64,000 bases of DNA from Curvibacter cyanobacteriorum (GCF_028649475.1 NZ_JAQSIP010000003.1:434001-498000), one strand, 5' to 3'. Shown: positions 45,960 to 55,670, counted from the stretch's first letter. Notes: generated from the sequence alone by a model not told the origin. A program made the numbers and translations.

Positions 45960-47342
45960 ATGCCCGCTGGAGAGACCCTGATTTTTGGCGGGCTGTACGC
46001 GCTGCTGCTGGTGCTGTTGCTGGCCCTGCTGTTGCGCCGGCCCGCGTCGTCCCACGAGGCGGTGGCCAGTGCGACCGCCGCCTTGACCGCTGCCGTCGAG
46101 CGCAGCGAACGCGAGCTGCGCCGCGAGCTGGCCGAGTCGGCCCGGGCCACCCGCCAGGAGTTGAGCCAGGTGCTGGCCACCTTCCAGCAGACCCTGGTGC
46201 TGCAAAGCGCCGAGGCCACGCGCACCCAGAACAGCCAGATTGACGCCTTCGGCCAGCAGTTGGGCCTGTTGCAGAAAAGCCTGACCGACACCCTGTCGGT
46301 GCAGATCCAGGGCCTCAGTGAATCCAATGCGCGGCGCTTGAGCGAGGTGCGCGCCACCCTCGAGGCGCAACTGGCCCAGCTGCAGCACAACAACGCGGCC
46401 AAGCTCGACGAGATGCGCCAGACCGTCGACGAGAAGCTGCAGGCCACGCTCGAGGCCCGGCTGGGCGCGAGCTTCAAGCAGGTGGCCGACCGACTCGACC
46501 AGGTGCACAAAGGCCTGGGCGAGATGCAGACCTTGGCCCAGGGCGTCGGCGACCTGAAGCACCTGCTGAGCAATGTCAAAACCCGGGGCATGTTCGGTGA
46601 GGCGCAACTCAGCGCCTTGTTGGAGCAGGTGCTGGCGCCCGACCAGTACGCCGAGCAGGTGGTGACCCGGCCCGGCAGCAAGAGCCCGGTCGACTTTGCG
46701 ATCCGCCTGCCAGGCAAGTCCGAGGACGGGCGCCCGCTGTGGCTGCCGATCGACGCCAAGTTTCCCAACGAGGACTACGAGCGCCTGCTGGAAGCCCAGC
46801 AGCGCGCCGACGCGGTGGCCGCCGAGGCGGCCGGCAAGGCGCTGGAAATGCGCATCCGCGCCGAGGCCAGGTCCATTGCCGAGAAGTACGTCGAGCCCCC
46901 GTACACCACCGACTTTGCGATCCTGTTCTTGCCCACCGAAGGCCTGTACGCCGAGGTGCTGCGCCGCCCGGGGCTGATCGAACTGCTGCAGCAGGAGCAC
47001 CGCGTCACCCTGGCGGGCCCCACCACCCTGATGGCCATGCTGAACGCGCTGCACATGGGCTTTCGCACGCTGGCGCTGGAGCGCCGCTCCAGCGAAGTCT
47101 GGCAGGTGCTGGGGGCCGTCAAGACCGAGTTCAACAAGTTTGGCGAGGTGCTGGCCAAGGTCAAGGAGCAAACCCAGACCGTGCTCAACACCCTGGACAA
47201 GGCGCAGACGCGCAGCAACGTCATGAACCGCGCCCTGAAAAACGTCGAAGCCCTGCCCGGGCCCGACGCCGAGCGCTTGTTGCCTGAGTTGGGGGCTGGC
47301 CGCCCGGTGGCCCCCGCTGCGGGGGACCTGGACGCGGGTTGA
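45960..47342 (+). CDS. rmuC: RmuC, DNA recombination-limiting protein
   Basis: The 460-residue protein has an N-terminal membrane anchor (IFGGLYALLLVLLLALLL), a long coiled-coil region (about 30-190) and the RmuC nuclease-like domain (VKTRGMFGEAQLSALLEQVL, PVDFAIRLPG, LWLPIDAKFPNEDYERLLEA, PYTTDFAILFLPTEGLYAEV). RmuC limits inversion at short inverted repeats in E. coli; its domain is related to PD-(D/E)XK nucleases, and IDAKFP is the core. Its TTGAG end overlaps or abuts the following MFS gene. Confidence 0.95.
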   Translation: MPAGETLIFGGLYALLLVLLLALLLRRPASSHEAVASATAALTAAVERSERELRRELAESARATRQELSQVLATFQQTLVLQSAEATRTQNSQIDAFGQQLGLLQKSLTDTLSVQIQGLSESNARRLSEVRATLEAQLAQLQHNNAAKLDEMRQTVDEKLQATLEARLGASFKQVADRLDQVHKGLGEMQTLAQGVGDLKHLLSNVKTRGMFGEAQLSALLEQVLAPDQYAEQVVTRPGSKSPVDFAIRLPGKSEDGRPLWLPIDAKFPNEDYERLLEAQQRADAVAAEAAGKALEMRIRAEARSIAEKYVEPPYTTDFAILFLPTEGLYAEVLRRPGLIELLQQEHRVTLAGPTTLMAMLNALHMGFRTLALERRSSEVWQVLGAVKTEFNKFGEVLAKVKEQTQTVLNTLDKAQTRSNVMNRALKNVEALPGPDAERLLPELGAGRPVAPAAGDLDAG

Positions 47343-47350
47343 GCCGAGTG

Positions 47351-48559
47351 ATGGACGCCCACGCCACGGATTCGACGCGCCGCCTCAATGCCGAACTGCT
47401 GCGGCTGATTTCGGCCCAGGTCTGCATCCACGCCACCATGGCGGGCATGCGCATGGCCGCGCCGCTGCTGGCGCTGCAGCAGGGCTACAGCGCGGCGGCC
47501 GTGGGCGTGCTGCTGGCCTTGTTCGCGCTGACCCAGGTGTTCCTGGCCTTGCCCGCGGGGCGCTTTGCGGACCGACACGGCTTGCACAGGCCGCTGGCCT
47601 GGTGCGTCGGGGTGGCGTGTGGTGGCGCGGGGCTGGCCGTGATCTGGCCCCACTACCTGTGCCTCTGTGTGGCCGCGCTGTGCACGGGCGGGGCGGCAGG
47701 TGCCGCCGTGATCGCGCTGCAGCGCCACGTCGGCCGCCTGGCCGAGGGGCCGACCGAGCTGAAACGGGTCTTCAGCTGGCTGTCGCTGGGGCCGGCGGTG
47801 TCCAACTTTGTCGGCCCGTTCCTGGCGGGCTTGATGATCGACCACCTAGGTTTTCGGGCGGCCTTTGCCCTGATGGCCGCCTTGCCCCTGCTGGCCTGGG
47901 CCTGGCTGCGTTCGGTGCGGGCCTTGCCTGCGGTGGCGGTGCCCCCCGCCGATCAACGTCGCCCGGCCTGGTCCCTGTTGCGTGACGAAGGCTTCAGGCG
48001 CCTGTTGCTGTTGAACTGGTTCCTGTCCTCGTGCTGGGATGTGCACACCTTTGTGGTGCCCATCCTGGGGCACGAACGGGGCCTCAGCGCCTCGGTGATC
48101 GGGGCCTTGCTGGGGGCGTTCGCGGTGTCGGCGTCAGCCGTGCGTTTGCTGCTGCCCTGGTTCGCCGAGCGCGTGCGCGAGTGGGCCGTGATCATGAGCG
48201 CCATGCTGGCCACGGCCTTGTTGTTTGCGGTCTACCCGCTGCTGCAAGGGCCTTGGGCGATGGGCTTGTGCTCGGTGCTGGCGGGCTTTGCCCTGGGGGC
48301 GGTGCAGCCCATGATCATGAGCACCCTGCACCAGATCACGCCGCACGACCGCCACGGCGAGGCCCTGGGCCTGCGCCTGATGACCATCAACGCCTCCAGC
48401 GTGATGATGCCGATGCTGTTTGGTTCGGCCGGTGCGCTGGTGGGCATTGGCTCGGTGTTCTGGGCCTCGGGGGCCCTGGTCGGCCTGGGTTCACGCCTGG
48501 CCTGGGGCATGCGGCACGCGCAGCTGCCCGCGCCCACCCCACCGCCGCCGTCGCATTGA
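47351..48559 (+). CDS. MFS transporter
   Basis: The ATG at 47351 gives 402 residues; a TTG at 47339 that overlaps the rmuC stop is also possible. About twelve membrane segments are visible, with the MFS loop LPAGRFADRHGLHRPLAW after helix 2 and PMIMSTLHQITPHDRHGEAL in the second half, a pattern seen in DHA1-type drug or metabolite exporters. Substrate unknown. It lies directly after rmuC and converges on the LOG gene; the 135-nt gap has only small GC-rich inverted repeats. Confidence 0.88.
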   Translation: MDAHATDSTRRLNAELLRLISAQVCIHATMAGMRMAAPLLALQQGYSAAAVGVLLALFALTQVFLALPAGRFADRHGLHRPLAWCVGVACGGAGLAVIWPHYLCLCVAALCTGGAAGAAVIALQRHVGRLAEGPTELKRVFSWLSLGPAVSNFVGPFLAGLMIDHLGFRAAFALMAALPLLAWAWLRSVRALPAVAVPPADQRRPAWSLLRDEGFRRLLLLNWFLSSCWDVHTFVVPILGHERGLSASVIGALLGAFAVSASAVRLLLPWFAERVREWAVIMSAMLATALLFAVYPLLQGPWAMGLCSVLAGFALGAVQPMIMSTLHQITPHDRHGEALGLRLMTINASSVMMPMLFGSAGALVGIGSVFWASGALVGLGSRLAWGMRHAQLPAPTPPPPSH

Positions 48560-48694
48560 GCGGTTGGCTGCCACCGCCGGCGGTTGGCAGGCAGTGGGCC
48601 GACGGGCCGCGGGCGGACAAGCGGCCGCCATCACCGTGAACCCCGGTTGGGATCACTGCGCCCCAATTGGGCCCGCGCTGGGATCCGTCGGGGT

Positions 48695-49558
48695 TCAAAG
48701 GCCGTAAAAGGCCTGGATCTGTTGCCAGGCGGTGGCCGGGTCGTCCGCGAAGTGGAACAGCTTGATGTCCTGCGGTGAGATGGTGCCTTCTTCCACCATC
48801 AGGTCGAAGTTGATCAGGCGCTTCCAGTAGTCGCTGCCAAACAGCACGATGGGCACCGCCTTGGCCTTGCCGGTCTGCACCAGGGTCATCACCTCAAACA
48901 GCTCGTCCAGGGTGCCGAAGCCCCCGGGGAAGGCCACCAGTGCCTTGGCGCGCATCATGAAATGCATCTTGCGCAGCGCAAAGTAGTGGAACTTGAAGCA
49001 CAGGCTGGGCGAGATGTAGGGGTTGCCACTTTGCTCGTGGGGCAGGGCGATGTTCAGGCCCACGTTGAGGGCGCCCACGTCATGGGCGCCGCGGTTGGCG
49101 GCTTCCATGATGCCGGGGCCGCCCCCGGTGCAGATGTACAGGCGTTCGCTGACCGGGCGCTTCTCGCTCTCGGTCGCCACCAGGCGCGCGAACTGGCGCG
49201 CCAGGTCGTAGTAGCGCGCGTTGCGCACGGCCTGCTGGGCCTTGGCCAGGGCCGCCGCGTCACCACTGGCCTGGGCTTGGGCCAAGGCGGTGGCAGCGTC
49301 TTCAGGCGCCAGGTAGCGCGCACTGCCAAACACCACCACCGTGTTGTCAATGCCCTGTTCGGCCTGCGCCAGATCGGGTTTGAGCATCTCCAACTGGAAG
49401 CGGATGCCGCGGGTTTCGCGCCGCATCAAGAATTCAGGGTCGGCAAAGGCCAGGCGGTAGGCATCGGCGTCCAGCGTAGCCCCACCGTTGGCGTGGGCCT
49501 GCAGTTCTGCCCAGGCGTTGGCCAGGCGGCGGTCGTTGAGTTGGGTGTTGCTTTCCAT
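48695..49558 (-). CDS. LOG family protein (nucleoside 5'-monophosphate phosphoribohydrolase-like)
   Basis: The 287-residue protein carries the LOG signature PGGFGTLDELFEVMTLVQTG and the matching nucleotide-binding loop GGGPGIMEAANRGAHD. LOG proteins, once annotated as lysine decarboxylases, cleave nucleotide monophosphates to base and ribose phosphate; in plants and some bacteria they release cytokinins. Compared with short LOGs of about 190 residues this one has about 100 extra N-terminal residues (LMRRETRGIRFQLEMLKPDL), as in the longer proteobacterial group. The physiological substrate here is unknown. It is divergent from the next MFS gene. Confidence 0.93.
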   Translation of the reverse strand: MESNTQLNDRRLANAWAELQAHANGGATLDADAYRLAFADPEFLMRRETRGIRFQLEMLKPDLAQAEQGIDNTVVVFGSARYLAPEDAATALAQAQASGDAAALAKAQQAVRNARYYDLARQFARLVATESEKRPVSERLYICTGGGPGIMEAANRGAHDVGALNVGLNIALPHEQSGNPYISPSLCFKFHYFALRKMHFMMRAKALVAFPGGFGTLDELFEVMTLVQTGKAKAVPIVLFGSDYWKRLINFDLMVEEGTISPQDIKLFHFADDPATAWQQIQAFYGL

Positions 49559-49640
49559 GGATTCATTGTGCCGCTGCTCATGCGCTTTTCAGGTGAACTG
49601 CAGCGGTTTTTGCGTAGGCGCCACACCCGACGGGGCTGCT

Positions 49641-50915
49641 ATGCTGAAGTCCATGACTCAATCGGTTTCAGGGGCGTCCGAGCCCGCGACGTCCAGCTTT
49701 GCTGTGCTCTTGCAGCAGCGTGCTTTCATGCGTTTTTGGTTCACCCGACTGGCCGCCACCACCGGCAGCCAGATGCTGATGGTGGCCGTGGGCTGGCAGA
49801 TGTACGACCTGACCGGCAGCGCTTGGGACCTGGGCCTGGTGGGGCTTTACCAGTTTGTGCCGGCGCTGCTGTTGACCCTGGTGGCAGGCCATGTGGCCGA
49901 CCGGGTGCACCGGGCGCGCATCGTCGCCGGGTGTGTGGCGTCGCAGGCGCTGGTGGCCCTGATCCTGGTGCTGGGCACCGAAGGGGCTTGGATCAGCCGC
50001 GACTGGTTGCTGGGCCTGTCGGTGGTGCTGGGCGCGGCGCGCGCCTTCCAGATGCCGGCGCAGCAGGCCCTGACGCCCGTGCTGGTGCCGCCCGCCCTGT
50101 TGCCGCGCGCCATGGCCTTTGCGTCGGCGGGCATGCAGGCCGCCATCATTGGCGGGCCCGCGCTCGGTGGGGTGATCTTTGTCGCCGGGGCCACCGCGGT
50201 GTATGCGACCTGCAGCGTGTTGTTTGCCTTGGGCATTGGCCTGATCCTGGGGGTGCATTACGACCACGCGCCGGCGCCGCGCGAGCCGGTGTCGCTGGGC
50301 ACGTTGATGGCCGGGGTGCGTTTCATCTGGGACCGCAAGGTGGTGTTGGGCGCCGTGTCGCTGGACCTGTTTGCGGTGCTGCTGGGCGGGGCCGTGGCGC
50401 TGCTGCCCATCTACGCCAAGGACGTGCTCCAGGTGGGGCCCTGGGGCCTGGGCTTGCTGCGCGCGGCCCCGGCGGCCGGGGCGTTGCTGATGTCGGTCTG
50501 GCTGACCCGCTGGCCTCTGGAGCGCCATGTCGGCCGCAAGCTGCTCGGGGCGGTGGCTGTGTTCGGCCTGGCCACGCTGGTGTTCGGCGTCTCGACCAGC
50601 CTGTGGCTGTCCCTGGCCGCGCTGGCGGTGTCGGGGGCCGCGGACATGGTCAGCGTGGTGGTGCGTCAGACCCTGGTGCAGCTGGAGACCCCGGATGCCA
50701 TGCGCGGCCGGGTCAGTGCGGTCAACTCGGTGTTCATTGGTGCCAGCAACCAACTCGGTGAGTTCGAGTCGGGGGCTACCGCGGCGTTGCTGGGCCCGGT
50801 GGGCTCGGTGGTGCTGGGGGGCGTGGGCACAGTGTTGGTGGCGGCGCTGTGGGTCAAGGCGTTTCCGTCGCTGGCCCAACGCGATCACATGCAAGCTTCG
50901 GCAAAAGCTGGTTGA
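49641..50915 (+). CDS. MFS transporter, MFS_3/DUF894-like exporter
   Basis: The start is set at the ATG at 49641 (424 residues), six nt behind GGGG; an ATG at 49653 is equally possible. The protein has twelve hydrophobic segments and family phrases TRLAATTGSQMLMVAVGWQM, LVAGHVADRVHRARIVAG and MRGRVSAVNSVFIGASNQLG, which place it with enterobactin-exporter-like MFS proteins. Efflux of an unknown compound is the expected role. The C-terminus ends 52 nt before the AstE-like gene, so the two may form an operon. Confidence 0.9.
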   Translation: MLKSMTQSVSGASEPATSSFAVLLQQRAFMRFWFTRLAATTGSQMLMVAVGWQMYDLTGSAWDLGLVGLYQFVPALLLTLVAGHVADRVHRARIVAGCVASQALVALILVLGTEGAWISRDWLLGLSVVLGAARAFQMPAQQALTPVLVPPALLPRAMAFASAGMQAAIIGGPALGGVIFVAGATAVYATCSVLFALGIGLILGVHYDHAPAPREPVSLGTLMAGVRFIWDRKVVLGAVSLDLFAVLLGGAVALLPIYAKDVLQVGPWGLGLLRAAPAAGALLMSVWLTRWPLERHVGRKLLGAVAVFGLATLVFGVSTSLWLSLAALAVSGAADMVSVVVRQTLVQLETPDAMRGRVSAVNSVFIGASNQLGEFESGATAALLGPVGSVVLGGVGTVLVAALWVKAFPSLAQRDHMQASAKAG

Positions 50916-50967
50916 ATGCAGGGCGGTGCCGATGCACCGTTTCATTTCCCAGGGAGGCCCCAGAGCC

Positions 50968-51909
50968 ATGAGTCCATCCACACCTGTTTTTGAAGTTTTG
51001 CCGCGCGACCTCAGCGCCTACCGCCAGGGCAACGTCGGCGTTGACTATGTGCACCGCTTCGACTCTGGCCAGCCGGGCCCCCATGTGCTCATCAATGCCC
51101 TCACGCACGGCAACGAGCTGTGCGGCATGGTCGCCGCCACGCACCTGCTGGACCAGGGCGTGCGCCCGCTCAAGGGCACGCTGACGGTGTCCTTTGCCAA
51201 TGTGGCCGCCTACGAATCGTTCGACATCCACCAGCCCTTTGAGAGCCGCCAGCTGGTGCACAACCTGAACCGGGTCTGGGACCCCGAGCTGCTCGACGGC
51301 CCCGAGGACAGCCCTGAGCTGCGCCGTGCCCGCGCGCTGCGCCCGGTGGTGATGGCGGCCGACCACATCCTGGACATCCACTCGACCAGCCAGGACGTGG
51401 TGCCGTTCTGGGTCTACCCCGCCTTTGAGCGCAACGCCGCCGTGGCCCTGGCCCTGGGTCAGCCCTCGGTGCACATGGTGATGCCCAACGGCCTGGGCTC
51501 GGGCACGCCGCTGATCCAGCACGGCGCACATGGTGACGGCCGCAGCGCGGCCGGCTCGGCCCTGGTGGTCGAATGTGGCCAGCATTTCCGCCAGTCTTCG
51601 GCCGACGTGGCCACCGCGGCCGCGCTGGGCTTTCTGGCCCACCACGGCTTGATTGCCCCCCCCGAGCCCACCAGCCCGCGCGTGCCACAGCGGTGCTTCG
51701 AGCTGCTGGCCACGCTGATGGTGCAGACCTCGGAGTTCCGCTTCACGCGGCCGGTGATCGGTTTCGAGCGCTTTGCCAAGGGCGAGCTGATTGCCCAGGA
51801 TGGCCCGCACGAGATCCGCGCGCTGTGCGACGACTGCACGGTCCTGATGCCCACGCGCGAGCCCATCGTGGGCCGTGAGGCGGTCTACCTGACCCGCCCC
51901 ATGGCCTGA
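50968..51909 (+). CDS. AstE/AspA-like zinc hydrolase (M14-type)
   Basis: A strong AGGGAGG site 10 nt upstream selects the ATG at 50968 over one at 50932; the product is 313 residues. Zinc ligands of the succinylglutamate desuccinylase/aspartoacylase family are visible: His47 and Glu50 in THGNELCG and His138 in DIHSTSQDV, with NLNRVWDPELLDGP as the substrate Arg loop region. A C-terminal beta domain follows (VQTSEFRFTRPVIGFERFAK). These enzymes cleave N-acyl amino acids or related amides. No arginine-degradation (ast) genes are nearby, so the substrate is open. Confidence 0.88.
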   Translation: MSPSTPVFEVLPRDLSAYRQGNVGVDYVHRFDSGQPGPHVLINALTHGNELCGMVAATHLLDQGVRPLKGTLTVSFANVAAYESFDIHQPFESRQLVHNLNRVWDPELLDGPEDSPELRRARALRPVVMAADHILDIHSTSQDVVPFWVYPAFERNAAVALALGQPSVHMVMPNGLGSGTPLIQHGAHGDGRSAAGSALVVECGQHFRQSSADVATAAALGFLAHHGLIAPPEPTSPRVPQRCFELLATLMVQTSEFRFTRPVIGFERFAKGELIAQDGPHEIRALCDDCTVLMPTREPIVGREAVYLTRPMA

Positions 51910-51961
51910 GCGCCGGCAAGCCGCTGCGCACCCAAGCCCCGCGGGCGTCCCCTGGTGCGGT

Positions 51962-53572
51962 TCAGCCCTGGCGCGTCAATTCAAACGAGCCCATGGTCGA
52001 ACTCAGGCGGGTGGCCTGTTCCTGCAGGCTCTGCGCGGCGGCGGCACCTTGTTCCACCAGCGCGGCGTTTTGCTGCGTCATCTGGTCCAGCTCGGAGATC
52101 GCCTGGCTGACCTGACCAATCTCCTGGCTTTGCTCTTCGGTGGCCGCACTGATCTCGGCCATGATGGCGCTGATGCGTTGCACGCTGTGCACGATCTCCC
52201 CCATGGTGTGACCCGCCGAGTCGACGCGTTCGGTACCGTCTCGCACCTTCTCGACGCTGGCACCGATCAGGTGTTTGATCTCGTGCGCCGCGGCCGCGCT
52301 GCGCTGGGCCAATGAGCGCACTTCGCCCGCCACCACGGCAAAGCCACGGCCCTGTTCACCCGCGCGTGCGGCTTCCACGGCCGCGTTCAGCGCCAGGATG
52401 TTGGTCTGGAAGGCGATGCCATCGATCAGGCCCACGATCTCGCCAATTTTCTGGCTGCTGGCCTGGATCTCGTTCATGGTGTCGACCACGCCTTGCACCA
52501 CGGCCCCGCCGCGTTCGGCCACCTCGCTGGCCTGCTGCACCAACTGCGTCGCCTGGCGCGTGTTGCTGGCGTTGGTGGCCACCATGCCGGTGAGCTGGTC
52601 CATGCTGTTGGCGGTCTCCTGCAGGCGGCTGGCGGTTTGCTCGGTGCGCTGGCTCAGGTCCTGGTTGCCCAGGGCCACTTCGGCGCTCGCGGTGTGGATG
52701 GCGTCGCCGGCGTCGCGCACCTCGACCACCACCTGGTTCAGCGAGGCCACCATCTGGTTCAGCGACTGCAGCAACTGGCCAAGTTCGTCGCGGCGCTGGT
52801 CGTCCACGCGCACCGTCAGGTTGCCCGCGGCGACCCGCGCTGCGGCCTCGGACGCCGCCGCCAGCGGCTGCACGATGGAGCGCCGCAGCAGCCAGCCAAA
52901 CAGTGCCGCCAGCCCCACCACCAGCGCCACCGCCACCGCGCTGATCCACTGGGCGCGCTGCGCGTTGTCGATCATGGCGCTGGCATCGGCCTGGGCGGTG
53001 CTTTCCGACACGGCCAGCAGGCTGTCCAGGCTGGCCAGGTAGCGCTGCAGGGCGCTGGCGTGGTCGGCCAGCTCTTTCTGGCTGATGACCTTGGCCTCCA
53101 GCGCGTTCTGCACCAACTGCTGGCGCAACTGGCTGTAGCGGCTGCGCTGTTGCAGGGCGCTGTCCAGCGCCTGGGTGGCGGTGGCGTCGGTGCTGCTCTG
53201 GCTGGCCATCAGCCGCTGGATGTTTTGGACCAGCACCTCGTCCTGCTGGGCCTGGGTGCGCATCTCGTTGGCCACCGGGAACACATCGGTCGAGCCGGTG
53301 GCGCGCAGGGCCAGTTCACCGATCTTGATGGACTGGGCCTTCCAGTCGCGCACGGCGCGCTCCAGTGGCAGGCGTTCTTCGGCCAGGCGTTTGGCCTGGC
53401 TGGTGGTGGCCTGGCCGGTCAGCCAGGTGGTGGCCCCCAGCAGGGCCACCGCCAGGCCAAGCAGGCCAAAGGCCAGGCCCAGTTTCTGGCCCAGCGACAG
53501 GTGCGGGCGGGCGGGTGGGGCCACGGCGGTGGCAAGGCGGGGCGGCGTCACGGGGCGGGGGAGTTGAAGCAT
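51962..53572 (-). CDS. Methyl-accepting chemotaxis protein
   Basis: The ATG at 53572 gives 536 residues. After a short Pro-rich cytoplasmic start come a membrane helix (LGLAFGLLGLAVALLGATTW), a four-helix-bundle-like periplasmic sensor (about 60-215), a second helix (ISAVAVALVVGLAALFGWLL), HAMP, and the signalling hairpin with the conserved tip EAARAGEQGRGFAVVAGEV. The protein signals ligand binding to CheA/CheW; its ligand is unknown. It ends SFELTRQG and lacks a CheR-binding pentapeptide. No che genes are in the window, so it is an orphan receptor gene. Confidence 0.95.
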   Translation of the reverse strand: MLQLPRPVTPPRLATAVAPPARPHLSLGQKLGLAFGLLGLAVALLGATTWLTGQATTSQAKRLAEERLPLERAVRDWKAQSIKIGELALRATGSTDVFPVANEMRTQAQQDEVLVQNIQRLMASQSSTDATATQALDSALQQRSRYSQLRQQLVQNALEAKVISQKELADHASALQRYLASLDSLLAVSESTAQADASAMIDNAQRAQWISAVAVALVVGLAALFGWLLRRSIVQPLAAASEAAARVAAGNLTVRVDDQRRDELGQLLQSLNQMVASLNQVVVEVRDAGDAIHTASAEVALGNQDLSQRTEQTASRLQETANSMDQLTGMVATNASNTRQATQLVQQASEVAERGGAVVQGVVDTMNEIQASSQKIGEIVGLIDGIAFQTNILALNAAVEAARAGEQGRGFAVVAGEVRSLAQRSAAAAHEIKHLIGASVEKVRDGTERVDSAGHTMGEIVHSVQRISAIMAEISAATEEQSQEIGQVSQAISELDQMTQQNAALVEQGAAAAQSLQEQATRLSSTMGSFELTRQG

Positions 53573-53674
53573 GCTGAACGGGAAGGAGCGGAGGGGGGCG
53601 GCGGCACCGTGCCCGGCTGGGCGCAGGGCCGTCACAACGGTAGAGCGTGAAACGTGCCAGCTTGAAGCGATGCG

Positions 53675-53704
53675 CCCCGCCGTGGGCTCGGGCCCACGGC
53701 GGGG
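53675..53704. terminator. 13-bp tetraloop hairpin downstream of the TRAP operon
   Basis: A perfect 13-bp stem CCCCGCCGTGGGC/GCCCACGGCGGGG with a TCGG loop lies in the 226-nt gap between the chemoreceptor start and the dctM stop, about 95 nt after dctM. No T-run is present. It may end the TRAP transcript or protect its 3' end. Confidence 0.45.
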
Positions 53705-53798
53705 CCGATCAAGCCGCCGGGGCGCTGGCGTCGCAGCACCCCGCGGGTCGGGCCGAAGGGCTTGGCCCCTCGGGCACCGGCCGCGGCTTGAGGCGGAC

Positions 53799-55109
53799 TT
53801 ACTTGTCTTTGCCCATCACCAGGTCGGGCAGGAAGGTGACGATCTCCGGGAACACCGTGATCAGCAGAATGCACACCACCAGGCAGGCAAAGAAGGGGAT
53901 GGCGGCCTTGGCGATCAGGTTGCTGTCCTTGCCGGTCATGTTCTGCAGCACGAACAGGTTGAAGCCGACCGGGGGCGTGACCTCGGCGATTTCCACCAGC
54001 AGCACGATGAAGATGCCGAACCAGATCAGGTCAAAGCCGGCCTTCTGGATCATGGGCAACACCACCGCGCTGGTCAGCACGATCATGCTGATGCCGTCCA
54101 GGGCGGTGCCCAGGATCAGGTACACCACCACCAGCACGCTGATCAGGGCGAACGGCGACAGGTTCATGGCGTCGACCCACTCGGCCAGTTCCCGCGGGAT
54201 GCCGGTGAAGGCCATGGTCTTGGTCAGGAACGCGGCACCCGCCAGGATGAACATGATCATGCAACTGGTGCGGGTCGTGCCCATCAGGCCTTCCTTGAAG
54301 TTCTGCCAGGTCAGCGATCGGCTCCACAGGGCCAGGCCCAGCGAGCCCAGCACGCCGTAGGCCGCGCACTCGGTGGCGGTGGCGTAACCGGCAATCAGCA
54401 CCCAGCAGATGAACACGATCAGCGCAGCGCAGGGGATCAGGTTGCCCGACTGCTTGAGCTTGTGCAGGAAGCTGCTGGGCGGGTCGGCCGCCGGCACCTT
54501 GTCGGGGTGACGCAGGCTCCACCACATGATGTAGCCGGAGAACAGGGCCATCAGCAAAAAGCTGGGCAGGAAGCCCGCCAGGAAGATGCGGATGATCGAG
54601 GCATCGGCCGCCACCGCGTACACCACCATGGTGATCGAGGGCGGGATCAGGATGCCCAGCGTGCCGGCCGTGGCCAGCGAACCCAACGCCTGCTTCTCGT
54701 CGTAGCCACGCTTCATCAACTCGGGCAAGGCCACTTTGGAGATGGTCGCGCAGGTCGCCGCCGACGAGCCCGACACCGAGCCAAAGATGCCGCAGCCCAG
54801 GATCGTGGTGTGCATCAGGCGGCCGGGCACGCGGTTCAGCCAAGGGCGCAAGCCCTCGAACATTTCTTCGCTGAGCTTGGTCCGGAACAGGATTTCACCC
54901 ATCCAGATGAACAGCGGCAGCGCCGCCAGCTCCCAGCTGGCATTGCTTTCCCAGAAGGCGGAGAACAGGTTTTTCCCCGGCGCCGTGCTGGTGAAGAAGG
55001 CCTGACCGACCCAGCCGCAAATGGCCAGCGTCATGGCAATCCACACCCCGCCCGACAAAAGCACCATCATGAGCAGCAGCAAAATGCCGCCCACCATCAA
55101 GACATCCAT
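53799..55109 (-). CDS. dctM: TRAP transporter large permease subunit DctM
   Basis: The 436-residue protein is a multi-pass membrane protein of the DctM/SiaM type, with phrases SGVWIAMTLAICGWVGQAFF, WELAALPLFIWMGEILFRTK, FGSVSGSSAATCATISKVAL and SITMVVYAVAADASIIRIFL, and MIQKAGFDLIWFGIFIVLLV near the end. It forms the sodium-coupled transport channel. It begins 27 nt after dctQ and is the last gene of the operon. The divergent pyroglutamate genes suggest pyroglutamate as cargo. Confidence 0.95.
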   Translation of the reverse strand: MDVLMVGGILLLLMMVLLSGGVWIAMTLAICGWVGQAFFTSTAPGKNLFSAFWESNASWELAALPLFIWMGEILFRTKLSEEMFEGLRPWLNRVPGRLMHTTILGCGIFGSVSGSSAATCATISKVALPELMKRGYDEKQALGSLATAGTLGILIPPSITMVVYAVAADASIIRIFLAGFLPSFLLMALFSGYIMWWSLRHPDKVPAADPPSSFLHKLKQSGNLIPCAALIVFICWVLIAGYATATECAAYGVLGSLGLALWSRSLTWQNFKEGLMGTTRTSCMIMFILAGAAFLTKTMAFTGIPRELAEWVDAMNLSPFALISVLVVVYLILGTALDGISMIVLTSAVVLPMIQKAGFDLIWFGIFIVLLVEIAEVTPPVGFNLFVLQNMTGKDSNLIAKAAIPFFACLVVCILLITVFPEIVTFLPDLVMGKDK

Positions 55110-55136
55110 GTTGTTCTTTCTTTGGGTTGGATGGGG

Positions 55137-55670
55137 TCAGACGTCGGAGGAGAAGTCGCCACGCGCATGGCGCTCTTCGACTTCGCGCACGAACGTGGGC
55201 ACGCCCCCGCGCAGCACGATGACCAGCTCATCGACCAGGGCCACCACCAGCAGCACCGAGCCAATCGCAAAGCTCATCTGCGGAATCCACATCGGGATCG
55301 GCAACAGGCCCTGGGCGATGTCGTTGAACTCCCAGCTCTCGTAGGTGAACTGGCAGGCCGACCAGGCCAGGTAGCCGGTGGCCGCGACCCCGATCAGCAG
55401 CGAGGCGATCTCGAGGGTGCGGCGCAGGCGGCTGGGCACTTTCTCCAGCAGCAGCGTCACCCGCACAAAGTCCCCGTGCTTGAAGGCGTGCGGCATGGCG
55501 AAGAACGCCGCCGCCGCACAGCACCAGGCCACCACGTCGTTCAGGGCGCCAGTGCGCACCCCGAACTCACGCAGCACACTCTGGGCAATCATCAGCACGC
55601 AGATCAGCGCGATGAAGGCGGCGCCCAAGGCGCCCATGCCCAGGTAAAGGCGATCCAGGAATCGGCGCAT
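55137..55670 (-). CDS. dctQ: TRAP transporter small permease subunit DctQ
   Basis: The 177-residue protein has four hydrophobic segments, starting LDRLYLGMGALGAAFIALIC, with the DctQ feature GALNDVVAWCCAAAAFFAMP and HGDFVRVTLLLEKVPSRLR. It is the small membrane partner of DctM. Its ATG shares one base with the dctP stop (TAATG), so translation is probably coupled. Confidence 0.93.
   Translation of the reverse strand: MRRFLDRLYLGMGALGAAFIALICVLMIAQSVLREFGVRTGALNDVVAWCCAAAAFFAMPHAFKHGDFVRVTLLLEKVPSRLRRTLEIASLLIGVAATGYLAWSACQFTYESWEFNDIAQGLLPIPMWIPQMSFAIGSVLLVVALVDELVIVLRGGVPTFVREVEERHARGDFSSDV

Noticed and set aside
43532-46768. Minus-strand frame of over 1000 codons opposite pncB and the dehydrogenase
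   Set aside because: It crosses two well-recognised plus-strand genes and their gap and has no recognisable domain.
45960-47342. RmuC considered as a chemoreceptor-like coiled-coil protein
   Set aside because: The C-terminal PD-(D/E)XK-like domain with IDAKFP is specific to RmuC.
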